This document shows, piece by piece, positions 55,938 to 64,000 of a stretch of 64,000 nt of DNA. The notes under the pieces are model-generated. The model did not search any database. It was not told where the DNA came from and saw only the letters and a list, made by a program, of their open reading frames with translations. The stretch spans positions 62,001 through 126,000 of the forward strand of contig NZ_FOAS01000009.1 of assembly GCF_900109735.1 (NCBI RefSeq), read 5' to 3'. Made by a program: the position numbers and the translations under genes. Source of the stretch: Atopomonas hussainii. Its GTDB lineage: Bacteria; Pseudomonadota; Gammaproteobacteria; Pseudomonadales; Pseudomonadaceae. The stretch's first letter is position 1, and each line of letters begins with the position of its first letter.

Positions 55938-56140
55938 GGGGGGTAAGGCGTGCTGTAAAGACAGGGTGGGCGATTCTAGCAATGAATCCGCTGTTCGGCT
56001 GGGGCAACTGCTCAAGCGGCGCACGGAGCCCCTCGGCAGGATGCACAGGTTCGAAATTGGCTGGCGGCGAATGGCTACCCTTGGCGCCGGCGAAAATTTC
56101 GGTAGGCTATGCACCGATTTCGTGCGCTGGGGAGAGAGGG

Positions 56141-57805
56141 TTGTCGCTGAGTCCCGCGATTACGCACCTGCTGTTGTTGGCTCGTGAGCCACATTGGGCG
56201 GAACGCTTGGGCGAGTTGCTCGGCCCGCGCTTGGCTGCGCGTCTGATTACCGCGCCGAGCTGGGAGGCCGCCAGCAGTCTGTTGGATGAGCGCCCCGGCA
56301 TCGTCTTGGCCACCCCAGGTTGTCGTCCACCAGCGGCGGCGTGCAATTGGCCGCTGGTGCTGTTGCTCGACCACCCACCTCTGATTACTCCGCGTGATGC
56401 CAGTGATTGGCTGGCCAGCAGTCAGCTGACCCGAGATGCCGTGCAGCGTTGTCTGCGTTATGCCTGCGAGCGTTTTAGCCTGCAGCAGCGCCTGCAGCGT
56501 TTGGCGGGGCGTGATGCGTTAACCGGAGTGATTAACCGCCAAGGCTTTCAAGCGCTGCTCAATGCGCGCTTGGCGGAAACCGGCGGCGAAGGCTGGTCGC
56601 TGGTGCACTTGGATATCGACCATTTTCATCAACTCAACGAGCGCTGCGGGCATCGCGGTGGCGATAGCCTGATCCAGCAACTCGCACAGCGCTTGCAAGA
56701 GGCTCTCGGCCCCGGTGACACCCTGTCGCGCTTAGGCAGCGATGAGTTCGCCATTTTGCTCGATACCCGTGGCGAGCCGCAGCGTGGCGAACGCATGGTG
56801 CAGCTGTTGTTGGATGAGCTCTCTGCTGCCTTCGAAGTGGACGGCCAGCCGCAGCTGCTTAGCTGCAGCCTAGGCTTGGCGCACGGCATGGACGGCATCG
56901 AAGCCGACCTACTGCTCAGTCACGCCCACATTGCCCTGCAGCAAGCGCGCAGCTTAAGCGGTAACAGCTATCGGATTTTTGATGCGCGGCATTTAGACGC
57001 CGGACGCAGCTTGGCTGATTTAGAAGCCGACCTGCGCCGCGCGCTGCGCCGCGATGAGCTAGAGCTGCACTATCAGCCGCGGTTGGCGCTGGAAAGCGGC
57101 GCGATTATTGGTGTGGAAGCCCTCGTGCGTTGGCGTCATCCGCGCCGTGGCCTGCTGCAGCCGCAAGACTTTATCCCGCTGGCCGAAGAAAGCGGCTTAA
57201 TTATTCCGCTCGGCTACTGGGTGATTGACCGCGCCTTGCGCGATCTGCAGTGGCTGAATGGTCAAGGCCATTTGGCGCTGCACTTGGCGGTCAATCTGTC
57301 GTTCCAGCAATTCCAAGATGGCCAGCTGCTGTCCACCTTGCAGCGCTTGTTCCGTGATCGAGGCCTGCAGCCGGGTTGCTTCGAGTTCGAGCTGACCGAA
57401 ACCGCCGTGATGCGCCGCAGCAGCCATGTGCTGAGCACTATGGAGGCGCTGCAAGAGCTGGGCGTGCGCTTCTCGTTGGATGACTTTGGCACGGGCTTTT
57501 CGTCGTTCCAGCATTTGGCGACCCTGCCGATCAGCCTGCTCAAGCTGGATAAAGGCTTTGTGCAGCGCATGACCGAGCACGCTGCTGACAGACGCTTAGT
57601 GCGCGCGATGATTAACCTCGCCCACGACCTTGAGCTGCCGGTGGTGGCCGAAGGGGTGGAAAACGCCGAGCAACTGGCCTTGTTGCGCCAATTTGGCGCC
57701 GACCAGCTGCAAGGCTATTGGATTTGCGCGCCGCAGCCGCTGACCGAGCTGAGCGCGTTTTTACGCCGCCATGCGCTGAGCCGTAGCCTGCACGCCCAGC
57801 GCTGA
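56141..57805 (+). CDS. GGDEF-EAL domain cyclic-di-GMP protein
   Basis: The 554-residue protein has an N-terminal receiver-like region of about 110 residues without a clear acceptor Asp. A GGDEF domain (about 125-290) follows with the signature RLGSDEFAIL in place of GGDEF, then a complete EAL domain (GVEALVRWRHP, NLSFQQFQDG, FELTETAV, FSLDDFGTGFSSFQHL, KLDKGFVQ and VVAEGVEN). Phosphodiesterase activity is likely. The start is a TTG with GGAGAGAGG upstream; the longer frame from 55931 overlaps the rep start. Synteny fits PA5295. Its last 45 bases overlap the convergent MATE gene. Confidence 0.87.
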   Translation: MSLSPAITHLLLLAREPHWAERLGELLGPRLAARLITAPSWEAASSLLDERPGIVLATPGCRPPAAACNWPLVLLLDHPPLITPRDASDWLASSQLTRDAVQRCLRYACERFSLQQRLQRLAGRDALTGVINRQGFQALLNARLAETGGEGWSLVHLDIDHFHQLNERCGHRGGDSLIQQLAQRLQEALGPGDTLSRLGSDEFAILLDTRGEPQRGERMVQLLLDELSAAFEVDGQPQLLSCSLGLAHGMDGIEADLLLSHAHIALQQARSLSGNSYRIFDARHLDAGRSLADLEADLRRALRRDELELHYQPRLALESGAIIGVEALVRWRHPRRGLLQPQDFIPLAEESGLIIPLGYWVIDRALRDLQWLNGQGHLALHLAVNLSFQQFQDGQLLSTLQRLFRDRGLQPGCFEFELTETAVMRRSSHVLSTMEALQELGVRFSLDDFGTGFSSFQHLATLPISLLKLDKGFVQRMTEHAADRRLVRAMINLAHDLELPVVAEGVENAEQLALLRQFGADQLQGYWICAPQPLTELSAFLRRHALSRSLHAQR

Positions 57806-59170
57806 CGGTTGCAGCTGCTGATGCAGCAAACGCTCGAAGGCGACTATCAAACCCACGGCGGTCAGCGACAGGCCCAGCGCCATGCCCCACCAGATGCCCT
57901 CTGCGCCCAGCGGGCTAAGAAAGCCCAAGGCCAGCGCCGCGGGAATCCCCAGTAGGCAATAACCCACCGCGCCGATGGCGAAGCTCCAGCGCGACTGACC
58001 CAGTCCGCGCAAGCAGCCCATGGCAATGCACTGGCTGCCATCAAACAGCTCAAACCACGCGGCAATCGCCAGCAAGCTGGTGGCGAGCACCGCCAGTTCG
58101 CGGTTGGCGGGGTTGTTTAAGTCAATAAACAACCCCACCACGCTTTCTGGCCACAGCCAGAACAGCGCGGCAAAGCTGAGCATTAACAGTGCGCCGCCGC
58201 CAATGGCTAAACGGCCGGTGATCAGTGCTTGCTGTAAGCGCCCAGCGCCGAAGTGCTGGCCAATACGAATGGTCGCCGCATAGCTGATGCCCACCGGCAC
58301 CATAAACGCCACGTACACCGCCTGCACGGCGATTTGATGCGCCGCCAGCGGCAGGTCGCCCAAATAGCCCATGGCTAAAGCAGCGACGAAAAACAAGCTG
58401 GTTTCCACCGCATAGGTGCCGCCAATCGGTAGGCCCAACGCCAGCAAGGCGCGCATCGCTTGCGCTGGCCAGCGGCTTAAGCCGCCGAGTAAGTCATAAC
58501 CGGCTAAGCGGCGGCTGCGGCGCAGAAACAGCATCAGGGTTAGCGCCATGCCGCTCATGACTAGCGTGGTGGCTAAGCCAATGCCGAATAAGCCCCAGCC
58601 CAGCTCAATAAACAGCCAATTCAGCAGCAGGTTCAGCAGCGCGCCGAGTAAGGTGATGTGCATGATTGGCCCGGCGTGGCCTAAGCCGGCGGCAAAGCCG
58701 CGCAGGGCGACAAACAGCAGCGCGGCGGTCATGGCCCAGATTAGGCTGGCGAGATAATCCAAGCCGCCGCTTACGCTGATCGGCGAGAGGCCCGCCAGCG
58801 GCAACAGCCAAAACGCGAGGGCGAGCAGCAGCATATTGCCGCCGGCGAGCATCAGGGCCAGCCACACGCCAGCTTGGGTGAAACCGCGCACGCCGTCGCG
58901 GTCGCCGGCGCCGTGACGAATCGCCACGCCGTTAGCCACGCCAGCCAGCACGCCGCTGGCGCAGATAAACAAAAAGTTATACAGGCTGCCGCCCAGCGCG
59001 CCGCCGGCCAGTGCCTCGGCACCGACGCGGCCCATCATCAGGGTGTCGGTAAACACCATCGCCACCTGCGCCATTTGCGCGGCAATTAAAGGGCCGGCGA
59101 GTTTAGCCAGCGCCGGTAGTTCAAGGCGACTAGCGCGCAGTAGGTGTTGCCAACGATGAGTTAAAGGCAT
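57761..59170 (-). CDS. MATE family multidrug efflux pump (NorM type)
   Basis: The 469-residue protein has twelve hydrophobic helices and MATE features: GPLIAAQMAQVAMVFTDTLMMGRVGAEALAGGALG in helix 1-2, and the repeated half starting LALGLPIGGTYAVETSLFFVAALAMG. NorM pumps export cationic drugs or dyes against Na+ or H+ gradients. It is divergent from a LysR-family gene that could regulate it. The 3' end overlaps the GGDEF-EAL gene. Confidence 0.92.
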   Translation of the reverse strand: MPLTHRWQHLLRASRLELPALAKLAGPLIAAQMAQVAMVFTDTLMMGRVGAEALAGGALGGSLYNFLFICASGVLAGVANGVAIRHGAGDRDGVRGFTQAGVWLALMLAGGNMLLLALAFWLLPLAGLSPISVSGGLDYLASLIWAMTAALLFVALRGFAAGLGHAGPIMHITLLGALLNLLLNWLFIELGWGLFGIGLATTLVMSGMALTLMLFLRRSRRLAGYDLLGGLSRWPAQAMRALLALGLPIGGTYAVETSLFFVAALAMGYLGDLPLAAHQIAVQAVYVAFMVPVGISYAATIRIGQHFGAGRLQQALITGRLAIGGGALLMLSFAALFWLWPESVVGLFIDLNNPANRELAVLATSLLAIAAWFELFDGSQCIAMGCLRGLGQSRWSFAIGAVGYCLLGIPAALALGFLSPLGAEGIWWGMALGLSLTAVGLIVAFERLLHQQLQPSALGVQATAQRMAA

Positions 59171-59288
59171 CGCGCGTAATCCAATAGATTCACAGATAGG
59201 CGCTTAGTGTGGTGATGCTGGGCTTGGCCGACAAACCGAAAAAAGCCATGCTAGACATAACTAAAACTCATACTAAAGAGTGCTCGCC

Positions 59289-60206
59289 ATGCGTAAGCTG
59301 CCGCCGTTGTATGCCCTGCGCGCCTTTGAGGCCGCCGCGCGGCACTTGTCGTTTAGTCGTGCCGGCGATGAGCTGGCGCTGACCCAGAGCGCGGTGAGCC
59401 GGCATATCCGTACGCTGGAGGAACACTTCGACTGCCAGCTGTTTGTTCGCCAAGGGCGGCAGGTGAGTTTGAGTGCCGCCGGCGAGCTGCTGTTGCCGGG
59501 CTTAAGTCGCGGCTTCGATGCGCTGGAGCACAGCTGCGCGCAGCTTAAGCACAACGCCAAAGTGATCCGCCTCAAAGCCCCGCCCAGCTTGACCATCCGC
59601 TGGTTGCTGCCGGTGATGGCGGGCTTTCGTCAGCAATATCCCGAGTACGACGTGCAGCTCACCAGCAGCTGGATGCACAGCGACTATGTGGATTTCCACA
59701 GCGAGCCGTTCGATGGCGCGGTGCTGCTGCAAAACAGCGCGCCGCCGCCGGGCGTGCAAGTCACCGACTTGTTTGCCGAGTGGCTGCTGCCGGTGGCGCG
59801 CCCGCAGTTGGTGGGTGAACAGCCGTGGCAGCTGGAAGACTTACAAGCCGCGGCGCTGTTGCACCCAACTCACGACCGCCGTGATTGGCGCCTATGGCTG
59901 GATGGCATGGGCTTGCTCGGTAAGGTCGACCTTAATGGCGGGCAAGCCTTTGACACCATCGACCTAGCGATGGAAGCTGCTGCTCTCGGTTACGGCGTGG
60001 CGATTGGCGATTTGACCATGCTCGCTGAAGACACTGCCTGTGGTCGCGTGGCTTTGCCGTGGCCGGTGGCGGTGGCTAGCGGCGCGCGCTATGTACTGAT
60101 GCTGCCCAGTGAGCGGGCCAATCAGCCGGCCCTTAAAGCCTTGGCGGAGTACTTAGCCACCCAAGCGCAGCACCAGCGTTTACCCGAAGTGGAGCGGCTG
60201 GAATGA
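59289..60206 (+). CDS. LysR family regulator (GcvA/AmpR-like)
   Basis: The 305-residue protein starts MRKLPPLYALRAFEAAARHLSFSRAGDELALTQSAVSRHIRTLE, the GcvA/AmpR-type helix-turn-helix. A periplasmic-binding-protein-like effector domain follows. The ATG at 59289 gives the family start; a GTG three codons upstream is less likely. The target is unknown; the divergent MATE gene is the natural candidate. Confidence 0.9.
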   Translation: MRKLPPLYALRAFEAAARHLSFSRAGDELALTQSAVSRHIRTLEEHFDCQLFVRQGRQVSLSAAGELLLPGLSRGFDALEHSCAQLKHNAKVIRLKAPPSLTIRWLLPVMAGFRQQYPEYDVQLTSSWMHSDYVDFHSEPFDGAVLLQNSAPPPGVQVTDLFAEWLLPVARPQLVGEQPWQLEDLQAAALLHPTHDRRDWRLWLDGMGLLGKVDLNGGQAFDTIDLAMEAAALGYGVAIGDLTMLAEDTACGRVALPWPVAVASGARYVLMLPSERANQPALKALAEYLATQAQHQRLPEVERLE

Positions 60207-60228
60207 CGCGGCGCACGTGATTAACGGC

Positions 60229-61722
60229 TTATTCGTGGCTGAGGCGGTACTGCAAGGCCTCGGCCAGCATGGCGCGCTGAATCTGCTCGGCAGCGGCTAA
60301 GTCGGCCAGTGTGCGCGCTACTTTCAAGCAGCGATGACTGGCGCGCAGGCTTAAGTTCAAACGCTGGCAGGCGGCCTCGAACCAGGCGCGGTCTTCTTCA
60401 TGCAGTGCACAGTGTTGTTGCAGCTCTTGCAGGCTTAACTCGGCATTGGCCTTGCCTTGGCGAGCCAGCTGGCGCTGCCAAGCGGCGGCTATCTGTGCGC
60501 TGGCTTCGGCGCTGCTGGGTGTTCCGGGCGTTGTGGCCAGCGGGCTATGGGGCTCGCGCGGCACGTTTAAGTGCAAGTCGATGCGATCCAGCAGCGGGCC
60601 AGACAGCTTAAGTTTGTAGCGCTGGATTTGCTCCGGCGAGCAACGACACTGGCCGCTGGGGTCGCCGTGATAGCCGCACGGGCAGGGGTTCATCGCCGCA
60701 ATCAGCTGAAAGCGCGCGGGGTAACGCACCTTTTCGCGGGCGCGAGCGATTTCAATCGCGCCGCTTTCCAGTGGCTCGCGTAAAACCTCCAGCACTTTGC
60801 GGTCGAACTCCGGCAGCTCATCCAAAAACAGCACACCGTGATGGGCCAAGCTGATTTCGCCCGGTTGCGGCGAGCTACCTCCACCGACCAGTGCCGCCGC
60901 GGAGGCGGTATGGTGCGGCTGACGAAACGGCCGACTCGGCCAGTGGCTTAGGCTGGCGCTGCTGTTTAACGAGTGCAGCGCGGCGACTTCCAGCGCTTGT
61001 TGCTCCGACAGTGGCGGCAACAGCGCCGGTAAACGGCTGGCCAGCAGGGTTTTGCCGGTGCCCGGCGGGCCGCTAAACAGCAGGTTGTGGCGGCCACTGG
61101 CGGCGATAATCAGCGCGCGCTTAGCTTGTTGCTGGCCTTGCACATCGGCCAGCTCCAAGTGCGCTTGCGGGCTGGGCTCTAGCGTTTTGCCGCTGTAGGG
61201 CTCCAGCGGCTGTGCACCGCTTAAGTGCGCGGTGAGGGCGAGCAAGTGCTCGGCGGCGATAATGGTTAAGCCGCGTGCCAGTGCCGCTTCGGCGGCGTTG
61301 GCGCTGGGCACCAACAGGGCGCGCCCCGCATCGCGCGCGGCCAAGGCGGCAGGCAATACGCCGCGCACGGGGCGTAGCTCGCCCGACAGCGCCAGCTCGC
61401 CGATACATTCGTAGTTGTCTAAGCACTGCGCGGGGATCTGCCCGCTGGCGGCGAGTAGGCCCAAGGCAATCGCCAAATCAAAACGCCCGCCGTCTTTAGG
61501 TAAGTCGGCGGGCGCTAAGTTAATCGTGATGCGCTTTTGCGGAAACTCGAAGCCGCAGCTTTGCAGGGCGCTACGCACGCGGTCTTTGCTTTCCCTGACG
61601 GCGGTTTCCGGCAGGCCGACCAAGCTCAGTGCTGGTAGACCGTTGGCGAGGTGCACTTCAACGCTCACCGCTGGTGCATGCACGCCCAATTGGGCGCGGC
61701 TGTGGCTGTGGGCCAGTGACAT
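60229..61722 (-). CDS. comM: Mg-chelatase-like AAA+ ATPase ComM (YifB)
   Basis: ComM is a hexameric helicase that aids branch migration during natural transformation; it also occurs in species not known to be competent. The 497-residue protein has the N-terminal Lon-like domain (VEVHLANGLPALSLVGLPETAVRESKDRVRSAL), Walker A GPPGTGKTLLASRLP, Walker B GVLFLDELPEF, and the cysteine cluster NPCPCGYHGDPSGQCRCSP. Full length. Confidence 0.95.
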   Translation of the reverse strand: MSLAHSHSRAQLGVHAPAVSVEVHLANGLPALSLVGLPETAVRESKDRVRSALQSCGFEFPQKRITINLAPADLPKDGGRFDLAIALGLLAASGQIPAQCLDNYECIGELALSGELRPVRGVLPAALAARDAGRALLVPSANAAEAALARGLTIIAAEHLLALTAHLSGAQPLEPYSGKTLEPSPQAHLELADVQGQQQAKRALIIAASGRHNLLFSGPPGTGKTLLASRLPALLPPLSEQQALEVAALHSLNSSASLSHWPSRPFRQPHHTASAAALVGGGSSPQPGEISLAHHGVLFLDELPEFDRKVLEVLREPLESGAIEIARAREKVRYPARFQLIAAMNPCPCGYHGDPSGQCRCSPEQIQRYKLKLSGPLLDRIDLHLNVPREPHSPLATTPGTPSSAEASAQIAAAWQRQLARQGKANAELSLQELQQHCALHEEDRAWFEAACQRLNLSLRASHRCLKVARTLADLAAAEQIQRAMLAEALQYRLSHE

Positions 61723-61751
61723 GATCGCTCCTTGATCGTGCCAGCCTGAGG

Positions 61752-62018
61752 TCAGGCGTTGTCGTTAGGCGGGCTGAGCTGCTGTTCCAGTTCGGCCACT
61801 TTGGCTTCTAAGGCTTCGAGGCGGCTGCGGGTGCGCGCCAGTACTGCCATTTGCCCATCGAACTCTTCGCGGCTGACTAAATCGAGCTTGCTGAAAGCGC
61901 TTTGCAGCAAGGCTTTGAGCTGCTTTTCTAGTTCGCTGGGGCCTTCGCTTTGCGCTTGTGCGAACAGGCGCGCAGCTTGCGAGCTGAGCAGGTCGATAAC
62001 GGCTTTAGGTGGCAGCAT
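61752..62018 (-). CDS. ubiK: Ubiquinone biosynthesis accessory factor UbiK
   Basis: UbiK (YqiC/BMFP) is a small coiled-coil protein that supports the Ubi complex. The 88-residue protein starts MLPPKAVIDLLSSQAARLF and has the C-terminal coiled coil RSRLEALEAKVAELEQQL. The ATG at 62018 follows GAGGATTTCCCC. It is divergent from the glnK region. Confidence 0.92.
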   Translation of the reverse strand: MLPPKAVIDLLSSQAARLFAQAQSEGPSELEKQLKALLQSAFSKLDLVSREEFDGQMAVLARTRSRLEALEAKVAELEQQLSPPNDNA

Positions 62019-62095
62019 GGGGAAATCCTCAAAAATCTGCGGCGAGTGTAGCACGCAGCTTGCGCAGGGCTGTGTCGTGGGCTTTGAACAAAAAA

Positions 62096-62145
62096 TGTGC
62101 AGTTATGGTGCGCGGTGAAAAATTATGGTGCGCGATTTTGGTGCG
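62096..62145 (+). promoter_or_regulatory. Two NtrC enhancer sites upstream of glnK
   Basis: TGCGCGATTTTGGTGCG (62129-62145) matches the NtrC consensus TGCACCATNNTGGTGCA at 14 of 17 positions if the two N positions are counted as matches. A weaker site, TGTGCAGTTATGGTGCG, lies at 62096-62112. The sites are 33 bases apart, about three helical turns, and centre roughly 110 and 140 bases before the expected start of transcription. This is the spacing known from glnA enhancers. Confidence 0.65.
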
Positions 62146-62218
62146 ATATGCGGCTGTAAGTTGCGTTGATGGGCGGCGAAAGCTGGCGAAATGCCGCGCT
62201 TAAGCGCTTGGTCATAAA

Positions 62219-62235
62219 TTGGCAAGGTATCTGCA
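62219..62235 (+). promoter_or_regulatory. Sigma-54 promoter of glnK
   Basis: TTGGCAAGGTATCTGCA fits the -24/-12 consensus TGGCACGRNNNTTGCW, with invariant GG and GC at the correct 10-base separation. Transcription would begin near 62246, leaving a leader of about 180 bases. The gap between ubiK and glnK (408 bases) holds only these control sites; nothing else is recognised from there to the ribosome site GGGAGAA. Confidence 0.75.
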
Positions 62236-62375
62236 TTGTCTATGGCACGGCGGCCCCAATGGGGTGGTGCCCAACGAGGCGAAGCGCAGATTTCGCCCTT
62301 GCTTGGCACATATGCCTGACCTAGCCCCGCTAAAGAGCAGGGTAGCGCGTTACAAGAAGCTGTTGCAGCGCTTAG

Positions 62376-62765
<390 letters not shown>

Positions 62766-62977
62766 TCCGCGCCAACACAACGTAATACCTCCACGCCCCG
62801 GGAGCACCGCTGACTCTGCGCATGTCGCAGGGCTAAGCCCCTTGCAGCCTGCAGTCACCGGATAGCCGCTTTCGAAGCGTGGAAATGGGGATTTACCCCA
62901 CTCATTTTTGGGAGCGGCGTCAGCTCTGCTGATGCCTTAACGAAGCGCTTAACGCGCAACGCAAGAGGTACTCCGCG

Positions 62978-64000
62978 ATGGAAAACACTGCTGTGATTCC
63001 GATGCAGTATGCGTTTGATACGTTTTACTTTCTCGTCTGTGGCGCCCTGGTCATGTGGATGGCTGCGGGTTTCGCCATGCTTGAAGCTGGTCTGGTGCGT
63101 TCGAAGAACACCACCGAAATCCTCACCAAGAACATTGCGCTCTACGCAGTAGCCTGTGTGATGTACATGGTGGTGGGTTACCACATCATGTATTCCAGCC
63201 CAGAAGGCGGCATCCTGCCGAGCTTGGGCTTCCTGATTGGCGACGAAAACACCGCTGACGCCGTATTGGGCGGTGGCGATGACGCGCCTTACTACTCCAG
63301 CCGTTCGGACTTCTTCTTCCAGGTGGTGTTCGTTGCCACTGCGATGTCGATCGTTTCCGGTGCTGTGGCTGAGCGTATGAAGCTGTGGGCTTTCTTGGCC
63401 TTCGCCGTCGTGATGACTGGCTTCATCTACCCGATCCAGGGTTTCTGGAAGTGGGGTTCGGGCTTCCTGAACGCTCAGGGCTTCCTCGACTTCGCCGGTT
63501 CTGGCGTGGTGCACATGGCCGGTGCTTCGGCTGCTCTGGCTGGCGTGCTGCTGCTGGGCGCTCGTAAGGGCAAGTACGGTGCTAACGGCCAAGTGAACGC
63601 GATTCCGGGTGCTAACCTGCCGATGGCTACGCTGGGTACGTTCATCCTGTGGATGGGCTGGTTCGGCTTCAACGGTGGTTCGCAGCTGAAGATGAGCGAC
63701 ATCGACAACGCTAACGCCGTTGCCAACATCTTCGTTAACACCAACATGGCTGCTGCCGGTGGCCTGATTGCCGCGCTGGCAATTGCCCGCATCATGTTCG
63801 GCAAGGCCGACCTGACCATGGCCCTGAACGGTGCTCTGGCTGGTCTGGTAGCGATCACTGCTGAGCCGCTGACTCCGACTGCCCTGCAAGCAACCCTGAT
63901 CGGTGGCGTAGGCGGCGTGCTGGTGGTGTTCTCCATCCTGGGTATGGATAAGCTGAAGATCGACGATCCGGTCGGTGCTATCTCCGTACACGGCGTGGTA
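62978..64000 (+). CDS. amtB: Ammonium transporter AmtB (C-terminus beyond the window)
   Basis: AmtB conducts ammonium across the inner membrane. The visible 341 residues start MENTAVIPMQYAFDTFYFLVCGALVMWMAAGFAMLEAGLVRSKNT and contain about nine membrane helices. Both pore histidines are present, in GSGVVHMAGASAALAG and, at the very edge, in ISVHGV. There is no cleavable signal peptide, unlike E. coli AmtB. GAGG lies 10 bases before the ATG. A 212-base gap after glnK contains no gene. A 378-codon frame on the opposite strand is a shadow. Confidence 0.95.
   Translation, partial: MENTAVIPMQYAFDTFYFLVCGALVMWMAAGFAMLEAGLVRSKNTTEILTKNIALYAVACVMYMVVGYHIMYSSPEGGILPSLGFLIGDENTADAVLGGGDDAPYYSSRSDFFFQVVFVATAMSIVSGAVAERMKLWAFLAFAVVMTGFIYPIQGFWKWGSGFLNAQGFLDFAGSGVVHMAGASAALAGVLLLGARKGKYGANGQVNAIPGANLPMATLGTFILWMGWFGFNGGSQLKMSDIDNANAVANIFVNTNMAAAGGLIAALAIARIMFGKADLTMALNGALAGLVAITAEPLTPTALQATLIGGVGGVLVVFSILGMDKLKIDDPVGAISVHGVV

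Noticed and set aside
62304-62320. A second sigma-54 promoter (TTGGCACATATGCCTGA)
   Set aside because: The -24 half is good but the -12 half does not have GC at the required position; the element at 62219-62235 fits both.
62855-63991. A 378-codon open frame on the minus strand
   Set aside because: It lies exactly opposite amtB, whose membrane helices, pore histidines and ribosome site are clear. The antisense product has no family resemblance and arises from codon bias.

Overview
This window is a stretch of a gammaproteobacterial chromosome from the family Pseudomonadaceae. From memory of the P. aeruginosa PAO1 map, most of it follows the block that lies before the replication origin there (amtB/glnK, ubiK, comM, rep, rpmBG, radC, coaBC, dut, algC, argB, pyrE, crc, rph, yicC, gmk, rpoZ, spoT, ridA, oxyR/recG, HU, rubredoxin genes, ubiCA, phoBR, purEK). 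The first 8 kb instead follows the rsmE-bioA-amine oxidase-cytochrome b561-YceI block, which sits elsewhere in PAO1. The species cannot be fixed from sequence alone. No rRNA, tRNA, CRISPR array, prophage or intact insertion sequence was seen.

Layout. 1-8.1 kb: the start of an exported FG-GAP protein, a small exported protein, rsmE, bioA, a flavin amine oxidase, two tandem orphan solute-binding proteins, cytochrome b561 and YceI. 8.2-12.7 kb: purE and purK behind a hairpin-rich leader, followed by tightly packed genes for a putative metallopeptidase, RNase T2, a YitT membrane protein and trmO. 12.8-24.4 kb: a Tim44-like protein, phoBR with a Pho box, a patatin lipoprotein, ubiCA, rubredoxin and its reductase, HU, and several conserved hypotheticals. 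24.6-33.4 kb: a cytochrome c, oxyR-recG, an SDR-type protein, a ZIP transporter, ridA, spoT, rpoZ and gmk. 33.5-39.8 kb: an envelope-lipid module set between gmk and yicC. 39.8-47.1 kb: yicC, rph, a light/DNA-repair style operon with a nonsense-interrupted photolyase, crc and pyrE. 47.2-53.9 kb: argB, algC, dut, coaBC, radC, rpmB and rpmG. 53.9-64 kb: rep, a GGDEF-EAL protein, a MATE pump, a LysR regulator, comM, ubiK, and glnK-amtB with NtrC and sigma-54 sites.

How the genes work together. The 33.5-39.8 kb module joins a two-component system, a phosphoethanolamine transferase, an LtaS/OpgB-like phosphoglycerol transferase and diacylglycerol kinase. Both transferases are expected to release diacylglycerol and DgkA to recycle it. 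Two matching operators built on an 11-bp period lie about 60 bp upstream of dgkA and of the ltaS-like gene, which suggests one shared circuit. The 41.9-44.9 kb operon (exonuclease/GIY-YIG, Fe-S photolyase, DUF2256) has a long inverted repeat resembling LitR-type light-regulator sites. Its photolyase carries an in-frame TAG ahead of all four predicted Fe-S cysteines.

Non-coding structure. Two dispersed repeat families occur: a 143-bp element with terminal inverted repeats (two copies), and a hairpin element of about 108 bp whose flanking arms differ between copies yet stay complementary within each copy.
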